Below, one piece after another: positions 1-9,050 of a stretch of DNA of 64,000 nt. The stretch covers positions 85,377,580 to 85,441,579 of the forward strand of contig CM047425.1 of assembly GCA_026168455.1 (NCBI GenBank), written 5' to 3'. Position 1 is the first letter of the stretch. Every line of letters starts with the position of its first letter. A program made the position numbers and the translations under genes. The DNA is from Theocolax elegans. Taxonomy: Eukaryota > Arthropoda > Insecta > Hymenoptera > Cerocephalidae. Under the pieces are notes generated by a model that was given only the letters and a program-made list of their open reading frames with translations, searched no databases and was not told the DNA's origin.

Positions 1-3000
1 TTGGTAAAAACTTTAAGGAGGATTGTGTTAACTGGAACACCTTTGCAAAATAATCTTAAAGAATGTAAGTAATATTAAAATTTAACACAGGCAAATAATA
101 TTTAAAATGGTTATGTACTAAATTTAATTGTTATAAAAATTATATTTTCTATGTAAATTATATTTTCTGATATGAATCTGTGCTAACAAATAAAGCAAAT
201 ATATAATTTACAGTATTCAAAATTGCAATATTTTATAACTATTCTTGTAAAAAATCTTATAAACTAGGAAGTGCTTATAAAACCGTGAAGTCAAACAAAT
301 TAAAAAAATTTTATTTTAGTTAAATCTATTACTTTGAATATTTTGTTGTTAAATACAATAATTCCTGTGAAAATTTTTTTTTAAATTTTGCATTTTATTA
401 AGAGTTAATTATTGATTTGGTGTCATACAATTTTCAGATCACTGTATGGTTCAATTTGTTAAACCCAATTTACTTGGTACTAAGAAGGAGTTTTTAAATA
501 GATTTGTAAATCCTATCACTAATGGTCAATTCGATGATTCAACGCCTTATGATGTAAAATTAATGAAAAAAAGAGCTCATGTATTGCATAAAATGCTTGA
601 GGGCAGTGTTCAACGATTTGATTATTCCGTACTAACACCATTCTTGCCGCCTAAACAAGAATATGTGATTTTCGTGCGCTTGACGGAAATTCAAATCAAG
701 ATGTACCAATTTTATCTAGATAATTTTTCAAGGTAGACAATTATTTTTAATATGCTGATATAATTAAATTGGTGTTACTACTAAATGTAAATAATGTACA
801 TAAATTACATTAATATTGATATAACTGAATTAATGTATTCTGCAAAAGTATTACTTAAAAGAGTTAGGAGGTAACAAAGTTTCTTAAAGACGTCTTTTAT
901 TTATAGACTTACAAATATAATGACCTATTATTCTATTATTTTACGTTTCTGTGTTTCGGTTTTACGTTAAAAAGTAGATTCTGTTAAATAAATGTGATCA
1001 TTAGCATTTTTATCCAATTTAGTCGTAATTAAAAGTGAAAAAATCTTTGTAATATTTGAAATAAAAATGAATTTATTGTACTTTGTAATATTATTTAATA
1101 ACTAATATTTTATTTTGTGCCAATTTATTTTGTATCAAATTCGTAGTCGTAATCGTTTTTTTTTAATTTTGATTTAGACGATTTGGTCAACGAAATGGCT
1201 CATTATTTGCCGACTTTCAAGAACTTCAACGAATTTGGACACATCCTTATGTATTGCGTTTAAATGCTGAAAAAGTTGATAAAGCTAATGAGAAGAAACG
1301 ATTAGAAGCTAGTGATTCGGAAGGTTCTTTAAAAGATTTCATTGATGATGATGAAAGTGAATTGGAAACTTCAATGAGTAGCACTAGCAGCAATAATGAT
1401 AGCAATGATGATGTTCAATATCTTGACTCTGATGGTGAGAAAAAAAATGTGAAACCAGCGCGCAGCACTAGATTAAATCCAAAAGGTATACAGGTTTTCT
1501 AAATAATAAATTAACGTCGTTAGAACAATATTGTGATATCTTTATTTACTATGTTTATTTACTAGACGAGGTGTTAGAAGTTCCTATTCCACAAGAAACG
1601 GCTGAAGAAGCTGCATGGTGGTCAAAATTTGTTGAAGAAGAGCATTTTCATGATTTGCGTATTTCAACAAAACTGGTTCTTCTTTTCAGTATTTTAAGAG
1701 AATCTGAACAAATTGGTGATAAAGTGTACGTGTGTTGAATACTTAATTAAACATTACCGAGATATTTTTAAAAGTTATACCTTATATATGAATTTATTAT
1801 TTTAGGCTTGTATTCTCGCAATCTTTGTATTCGTTAACGCTTATAGAACACTTCTTAGATTTAATTGATCAAGAAACACAGAATGGCGGCGAGGCTGAAC
1901 ATTTAGATAAACATTCTGGTAATTGGTCCCTTGGCTTAGATTATTTTAGACTTGATGGTTCGACTTCTGCTGAGAATCGCAGTGCATGGTGTAAAATATT
2001 TAATAATCCTAAAAATACGCGAGCTAGACTGTTTTTAATATCCACCAGAGCTGGTGGATTAGGTATAAATCTGACTGCGGCTAATAGAGTAATTATCTTC
2101 GATGCAAGTTGGAATCCATCTCATGATGTACAAAGTATATTTAGAATTTACAGGTAAATTATTATTATTTCTATATTCTAATTTTTAATGTTATTATTAA
2201 TTATTATAATAATTCTTGAAGATTCGGGCAAAAGAAACCATGTTACATATATCGGTTCCTTGCTGCCGGAACAATGGAAGAAAAAATTTATAATCGTCAA
2301 GTAACAAAATTGTCGTTAGCCTGTCGAGTTGTTGACGAGCAACAAATTGAACGGCACTATAGTAATAATGACTTGGCTGAGTTATATCAATTTGAATCTT
2401 ATGAGGGTAAATCTATACAGTTAAATCTACCGAAGGATCGATTACTAGCCGAGATTTTCTTAAAGTACAAAGATGCCGTTTACACTTACCACGAGCACGA
2501 TTCATTGCTCGAAAATAAGGTAATTTGAAAGTTTGATAATTTACTTTTTGTATTGTTATAATTTTTTAATATTGATGAATTGTATTTACAAACTGCTTGT
2601 CATCGTAGGAAGAAGAAGAGTTAGATGAGGAGGAGAGAAAACTTGCTTGGTTAGAATATGAAGAAGAAAAAGAAGGAAAGCGACAAATTATGAGTAATAA
2701 TATGGGCTTCAATCCAATGTTTATGGGCGCAAATACACTACCCTCGTTGGAACAAATAAAATTAACAATTCAAAACCAAGTAAGTTTTAATTATAATTAT
2801 AATTTGGGATTATATAAAGTGGCAATACTAAAATTTATAAAATTGAACTTACAGTATCCACACGTGCCAGTTGACCATATTGAATCATTAGCTCGTCAAA
2901 TTATGTTCGATATGTATCGAACGGTCGATCAACAAGCTGTAAACCAAACTTTGAATCCTTTTGGACAAGCAATGCAGCATGTTAATATGTTTGGTGCTTC

Positions 3001-3758
3001 AATGGTAATATTTATTTTAGTTTATTTTTAGAGATACACATATATATGCATATACTTTATTCAATCTATTTAACCTAATAAAATTGTTTACATGAGGTAA
3101 TTATGTTAATATAATTCTAATGTTTTATGATATAATTTGTTTAATGCAACCATGGCTGGAGTAAAATGTCTTTGTAGATGGAATTAATACTGCTTTATTA
3201 TTTATTATTATTTGTACGTTATATGTGATAGTAAAGTTTTTGCAAATACATTTTTGATAATAAATGCTTGTTTTTATAATAAAATAAAAACAATGTCGTT
3301 TGCATGAAAATTACAATGTACTAAAGTTTGTAAATATTGATTTTAGCAATCTATGCAACAGCCGCAACAATACAATGAACAAAATCAATTGATTAATATG
3401 CTTAATCAGCCGCAAGTAAACTATCCAAATGCGAATCAAATGCCATCTTATCCTGGTAGAGGAAGACCACCAAAACACCTAACAATGAATGACCCCTTAG
3501 CAAATGCGAGGTCCATGCAAATGCAACAAATGCAGCAACCCCAAATGCAAAGGATGGCAAACAATGATGATGTTCAGGTGATTGATTTAGACCAATAAAA
3601 GCCGAAGATTATTTATTTATCGCATTTTTATGGGTGTTGTGCATATGTTATGCCAATGCGATATTTTATTTTAAAAATATTTTTTGCAGATAATGCCTGA
3701 CAGTCAGGCAGCAACGCAAAACAATGACTCGTCTTCAGATAATAATAAGCGAGAGTAA
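1..3758 (+). CDS. ATRX: ATRX/XNP SNF2-family chromatin remodeller, 3' part (partial at window start)
   Basis: This is the C-terminal part (about 697 residues) of the ATRX/XNP ATPase, a nuclear SNF2 helicase that remodels heterochromatin and in animals cooperates with DAXX in H3.3 deposition. Exons read as 1-64, 438-732, 1178-1485, 1566-1725, 1806-2153, 2222-2519, 2609-2779, 2855-3004, 3347-3577 and 3690-3758. All junctions are GT..AG and the phases close without a stop. Visible in order: helicase motif III (LTGTPLQNN), the ATRX-specific [12 protein letters not shown] and FLPPKQEYV segments, an acidic Ser/Asp linker in exon 3, then the second RecA lobe with [27 protein letters not shown] (motif V) and [20 protein letters not shown] (motif VI). 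A Gln/Met/Asn-rich tail follows. The ATPase N-lobe, the ADD domain and the start lie upstream of the window. The match to ATRX is strong along the whole length, and intron positions follow the conserved blocks. Confidence 0.94.
3347..3598 (+). CDS. ATRX: Alternative last exon of ATRX (read-through form)
   Basis: If the donor after base 3577 (CAG|GTGATT) is not used, the frame continues for six more codons (VIDLDQ) to a TAA at 3596-3598, giving a total of about 681 residues in the window. If it is used, a phase-0 join to the acceptor TTTTTTGCAG at 3689 adds 22 residues ending in KRE (exon 3690-3758). Both ends are in frame, and which is the main one cannot be told from sequence. The exon itself is a Gln/Met/Pro-rich, probably disordered tail with one short basic GRGRPPK patch, which resembles an AT-hook core. 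Confidence 0.5.
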   Translation, partial: QSMQQPQQYNEQNQLINMLNQPQVNYPNANQMPSYPGRGRPPKHLTMNDPLANARSMQMQQMQQPQMQRMANNDDVQVIDLDQ

Positions 3759-4300
3759 TGCATGTAAAGAAAAAACGTAGTGTTAATTTTTGTATTCCTA
3801 TTAAAATAATGTCATTTTTGTAAATAGTGAATAACTTATGTAAGTAGAAGTAGCGAAAATGTGTTTATTAAAGTTAGATGAAAATCGAATTTAGTTTATT
3901 TAGTTAGCGTAAAAGAAATTATTAGATAATTAAAATTATTTTTATTTGAAAAACAATTTATATAATTAGCGTACCCTTAAATTAAACAGTAATACAATTA
4001 AATGCATAAAAAGGTTCAAAATGTTCACTTAAAGTGCACAAAATTTTGAGAAAAAAAGCGTTGAATGAGCTTATCCAATTACTTACAGTATTTTACATTT
4101 AATGTATATAGACTACAGCTTGAACTCCTTCAATTTTAATTATTTAAAATTATAGTCTTGTATGAAGAATTTTTATTATTCAATGAAACTATATGTAATT
4201 CTCAAAAAATTGTAATTGGAAATAATGTATTTCTGTAAAAGATACGCGAAAAAGTAAAACAATAAATATCATTACTTTATACAACCTTGAAATTCTTTTA
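3759..4300 (+). other. ATRX 3' untranslated region and downstream flank
   Basis: AT-rich sequence after the ATRX stop, with no open frame of note. An AATAAA at 4261-4266 is a candidate polyadenylation signal, about 500 bases after the stop. Transcript end not proven. Confidence 0.5.
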
Positions 4301-4610
4301 TTTTACATATTTCCCTACTGATATTACTGTTTCCCTTTAAGAGATAAACGAATAAATTAATAATAAATTTAATTTCAAATATCGTACACTATTTTATAAT
4401 TTTACATTTAATAGCTATGCTTCGTTTTATTTTAGTTTAATATTCATTCACTCAAACGTACAAGTGAATTACAAATTATTGGACGAAATAAAGTAAAAGT
4501 ATTGCATTATAAAAATATTTTAAAGAAGAAATATATGAATTGTAATCTTGTCCCAAAGCTAAGTTTTATTCTCCCTACCTTACCGATCTCGAAAATCACA
4601 TAAAATTAGT

Positions 4611-5545
4611 TACAATTAAAAAAGGAAGTTAATTTACGTAAATCTGTGAGAACAGTCCCCTTCCTTTATTAATAATTTAACTATCTTTAAAAAATTTGAA
4701 GCAAAAATATTGACTAGTTTTCTAGAAATACCTTACCAAAAATTTTGACGTGTCTTTATTATAGACGAACGTATAATCTCAAATTACACGAAATTATCGT
4801 AAATTTTCCTTAATTAATTTTCTAATACCTCTGGCAACATTTAAGTCTTAGCGATATGCAAGTAAGTTGCTATAAAGAGGGTTTTGTGCAATATTTGAGA
4901 AAATATTGATTAACGCAATTTAGCTCGCTAATACCGATTAAAATTAATGTAATACTTTGTAATAAATACATGCACAGGCGATTTAGAGTAAAAAATTTAA
5001 AAATATCGTAAATTTTGTTAAGGGGGTATCATACTCAATTAAAAATGCAAATTACGCGCCACAAAATAGCAGGCGAAAAAACAACTAATTTACTTATAAT
5101 AATTAATAAAAATAAATTTACGCAAAACCAAGAGTTAGTTGCCCTTTGTTATGTAATTATCTATCATTTTACAAATTTTCAAGTTAATATAACAATATGT
5201 CGCCCAGAAAACCTTGAAAAATATAAGAAAATTGCATTTTTCAAGGTTTTGTTATATTAACTTGAAAATTTGTAAAATGATAAATAATTACGTAACGGAA
5301 AGCAACTAACTCTTGCTTTTGCGTAAATTTATTTTTATTAATTATTATAAGTAAATTAGTTGTTTTTTCGCCTGCTATTTTCTGGCGCGTAATTTGAATT
5401 TTTAATTGCGTATGATTACCCCCTTAAGGGACTTCTCGAAACCCAATCGATATTTTTGCTGCAAATTTTAAACAAAAATAGTTTATTAATACAAGAAGGG
5501 GACTGTTCTCATCAATTTGCGTAAATTAACATCTTTTTTTAATCA
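4611..5545. repeat. Foldback (long inverted-repeat) element
   Basis: The right arm (about 5232-5545) is the reverse complement of two blocks on the left, about 5018-5225 and about 4611-4737. Paired landmarks are AGTCCCCTTC (near 4654) with GAAGGGGACT (near 5497), and the GCAGGCGAAAAAACAACTAA stretch near 5070 with its complement near 5360. The central loop near 5226-5232 is only a few bases. About 280 bases (4738-5017) on the left have no partner on the right, so one arm gained or lost a segment. The small open frames inside come from the palindrome and show no protein family. No transposase is visible, so it is a non-autonomous element. Confidence 0.8.
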
Positions 5546-6430
5546 TAACTCATTTTCTATGAATTCATATCGTTCGTTTGATTTCATCACTCGGTGGTTT
5601 TTTAATATTGATTGTTGAAAATTTATCGATGTTCCCGAGTCAAATGAGAGAAGGAAAAGTAAAAAAACTCTTTAACACATTCTTTCCTTTTTGTAACGTT
5701 TCGGTGGTCAAATTTTCTATTATATATGAAACATAAATCGCACCTGTATTTATATAGTAATAAATCGAGAGCGGGTAATGTTTACAGTTTTTCTGTTGAT
5801 GACGCACAAGTTTGTATACAATATAATCGGCTGATTTAAAGAGTTTACATTATAAATATAATATACGAGTAACTGTCTGTTTAATTTAATTGAGTTTTCT
5901 TGTTTGTTCATTGAATATTTCTGTAAATTGTATCAATTCAGATGCCAATCTTTTACTATAGTTTGCTTCTTTATCTAAAATTTTGCCAATCAAATTCATA
6001 ATTATTATTCTGTATATGTTGAAAAACAACCGAATCTTTACTTTTTTATGTTCATTAACTCGTATGATAATTTGCCTTGTTTGTCTAACATAAGCATTAC
6101 AGTCAATGAGTCAACACTATTTAATTTATATACAATATTATTTAGAGTGTTTTTATCCGTTTTGTCTTTGCTTTTAATTATGATATTATTTCATTTATTT
6201 TCTACAGATGGGATAGTTTTTATTCCGTGCTGTTTAAATTATTTGACATTTAATTAAATGATTATTACAAATAATAAAATGCTCTGGAAACATGATTAAA
6301 TGTGTCACAATTGGTATAGCATGATTTATAAATAAAGAAAAACTAATCTAAACTAAATCATTTCAAAGCATGTTTAACTAGAAAATACAAATTTTTAGAA
6401 AAAATCGCATTTTAAGTTATAATATATTTT
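5546..6430. other. AT-rich non-coding DNA
   Basis: No gene, RNA or clear repeat recognised. Short open frames here have AT-driven composition without a recognisable family. Confidence 0.5.
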
Positions 6431-6670
6431 TTCAAAATTCACTTGATCAAGTACTCTAAAATTTTTCAATAGTCATTATTATATTCCATACTACGATTCT
6501 ATTCAATCCATTTAACCAATTAAATTACAGATACGAGTAATCGAAAATTTCATCCGGAAATATATAATGCTTCATAACGACTTCGCTAATTACAAAAGGA
6601 TTTGTAATTAGAAATTTTTTATCACTCGTATTTCTAAATTTAATTGGTTAAATGAGTTGAAATGATATAC
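6431..6670. repeat. Dispersed repeat, copy 1, with inverted ends
   Basis: About 195 bases from 6431 are nearly identical to 7733-7928. This copy is also bounded by an inverted repeat: CCATTTAACCAATTAAATT near 6510 and AATTTAATTGGTTAAATG near 6638 are complements, followed inward by ACGAGT/ACTCGT. It looks like a small non-autonomous DNA element with subterminal inverted repeats of about 45 bases. Confidence 0.72.
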
Positions 6671-7326
6671 AGATGGTAGTTATCATAAAGATTGCCTATT
6701 TCCTAAATTTTCAGTGGATTGAAAGCTTTTTTTCTGTTTTTATTTTTTGTCAAAAACTAATCGATAGAATTTTCTGAAATTACAACATTAGCTTTTATTA
6801 TGTTCTATCACTATGATTTTTTCCGCACATTCGACAATTAGTTTCTCAGTTATAAGAAATTAAAAAAAAATCAGTTTTATTTTAATAATTTAAAAAATAA
6901 AGGAGATGATTTATTATCCACAACATTAAAAATTTTTGAAAGATGGAAAAGTGGGTATATATGAAAGAAAAGCAAATCAGTAGATCTAAAAACGAATTTT
7001 TTCCCAAATTCAAAAGAAGGAAAGAAAATTTCATACTAATCCGAGCGATATCGATGTAGTAGTTTAAAAAATATGTGTTCAAAACGCACTTTTAATATGT
7101 CTTTAGCAGATCTAAAAATTTTACCAATAAAGCTTCCTCTATACGAGGAAGCAAAATTAGTTTTATATTAATATTAACATATATACAAAAAAAGTCAATA
7201 TAATTATTTTATTCATATTTTGATGCAAAACTAAAAAATTATTAACAATTTATTTTTACAAAAGAACTTTCTTTTTATTTTCGAAATATTTATGTAATAA
7301 AACAATCATAGAAAAAAGATAATATT
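6671..7326. other. AT-rich non-coding DNA
   Basis: No gene or strong repeat seen. Open frames on either strand are short and compositional. Confidence 0.5.
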
Positions 7327-7579
7327 AATAAAAGAAAGGCTTTATCTCTACGAACCATATATTTGTTTTGCTGACGTTGCGGACGTATTTTTTCCGTCCC
7401 TTTTCAAGGCAACAAAAAGGCGCAGAGATGTTGATCACATCCTGGAGAAACAATACTTCTCTCACACATCGCACAAAACTAAACTTTACACTCATAAAAC
7501 CCTCCACTCAACATATTGGAACGTCGGCAAGAACAAAATATATGGTTAGTAGATATCAATAAAGCCTTTCTTTTATTAA
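7327..7579. repeat. MITE-like inverted-repeat element
   Basis: A segment of about 253 bases has imperfect terminal inverted repeats of about 50-55 bases. The left end reads TTAATAAAAGAAAGGCTTTA and the right end is its complement (TAAAGCCTTTCTTTTATTAA). Inside them AACCATATAT pairs with ATATATGGTT and GCTGACGTT with AACGTCGGC. The core is somewhat richer in GC than the flanks and gives short frames on both strands with no family match. No transposase. Confidence 0.7.
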
Positions 7580-7732
7580 CTAATTCTGGACGAACGATAA
7601 CTTCTCCCACCATCTAAAAGTATTATTGTTTAGTAAATTTGTGAACCAAACTTGAACGTTAAATATTAAGAATAAATAGTAGATATTTGAGCCATATAAA
7701 TAAGTTACTTTATTTCAAAGTATATATTATAT

Positions 7733-7930
7733 TTTCAAAATTCACTTGATCAAGTACTCTAAAATTTTTCAATAGTCATTATTATATTCCATACTACGAT
7801 TCTATTCAATCCATTTAACCAATTAAATTACAGATACGAGTAATCGAAAATTTCATCCGGAAATATATAATGCTTCAGAACGACTTCGCTAATTACAAAA
7901 GGATTTGTAATTAGAAATTTTTTATCACTA
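7733..7930. repeat. Dispersed repeat, copy 2 (truncated)
   Basis: Nearly identical, in the same orientation, to the first about 195 bases of the repeat starting at 6431. It stops at ATTTTTTATCACT, before the right inverted end present in copy 1, so this copy has lost one terminus. Confidence 0.75.
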
Positions 7931-9000
7931 TAAATTAAAATGTAGGTATACTTTAACTTATTCAGCTTTTAATAAATGCATGCATAAAAATGTAAGAAGC
8001 AAAAGAAACAATAATGTTTTAGGCTGTTTGGATCTGTTAAAAAAATAATGGATATATGTGTATCACATTATACTTTATTTTATAGTAAGTATATCTGTTA
8101 GTCATATATTATACATCATACTAAACGTACTATATAGGTGTAACTTGTACTTTTGCCAAAAACCTTATTTTTCGGTAAGTAATATTTTATGCAAATTGCA
8201 GAGCATATTTTTTTAGAGAATATGTTTTCGTAAAATTACAATTACTTCAAATAATAAGAGTAGAATGTAAAGAAACGTTTTTAAAAATTGAATCAATTTG
8301 ATAATAAACTATATAGTTGTTAAATGATAAAATTTTTTAATTAAATGATATCTAGAAATTAATTTTTGTTGTAATTGTTTTCTAATACTCTAAGCAAACT
8401 ATCACAGTTATTAAACTTATTTTTAAAGTTATTATATTATCCTTTCGCTTAGTATTCAAACGCGTACATACATTAAAAGCAAAGATTTCTTAAATCATAT
8501 TTGGAAATCTTGGATATTTCTCGAACTCTGGGGTTAAAATATATAGAAAATAGTACATTACGCTACAAGTGCGTAATTTGACTATAATGTGACTATAATT
8601 TGATTAACATATTAATATATTTTTCAAATATTAATTATGAGTCAGCATTAGTCGATGTTATAAAGAACATTTGTTACGTTTAAAGGGGGGGTATAGAAGG
8701 GTGGCATTATTTTAAGTTTCAGAGAGTCAAAGTTGATATTTTAGCACTTTTTTGCTTTATATACCCATTTTCGTGAATTTTTAGCTCCCGGGGAATGCAT
8801 TTTTCAATATAATCATAAATATGACTTTTGTAACGCGATAATCCTAATTCGAATTTCCTGATGCCGCGAGCAAGCTAATTTATGTAACGATAAGAGGATC
8901 TCGAAGGGAAAATGATCTTTTCTATGCATAAAAGAAATAATTTATTTATTTTTAGTCTTATATGGTTTACATATATTCACATTATACAACACTGGATTTC
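7931..9000. other. Non-coding DNA before the LINE cluster
   Basis: No coding segment found. It contains a G7 run near 8681. The last bases lead directly into the CT microsatellite at 9002-9027. Confidence 0.45.
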
Positions 9001-9001
9001 G

Positions 9002-9027
9002 CTCTCTCTCTCTCTCTCTCTCTCTCT
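9002..9027. repeat. (CT)n microsatellite at the 5' junction of the LINE
   Basis: About 13 CT units directly before the first LINE-like sequence. A TATC/CT tract also lies at the 3' end of the same LINE (about 12299-12328), so the element is bracketed by similar simple repeats. Confidence 0.85.
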
Positions 9028-9050
9028 TTATTAATAAATTCATTATTAAT

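Noticed and set aside
5015..5260. 81-codon frame at 5015
   Set aside because: Entirely inside the foldback element; by-product of the inverted repeat.
7325..7562. Opposed small frames of about 60 codons
   Set aside because: Both lie within the inverted-repeat element and mirror its palindromic structure. No homology recognised.
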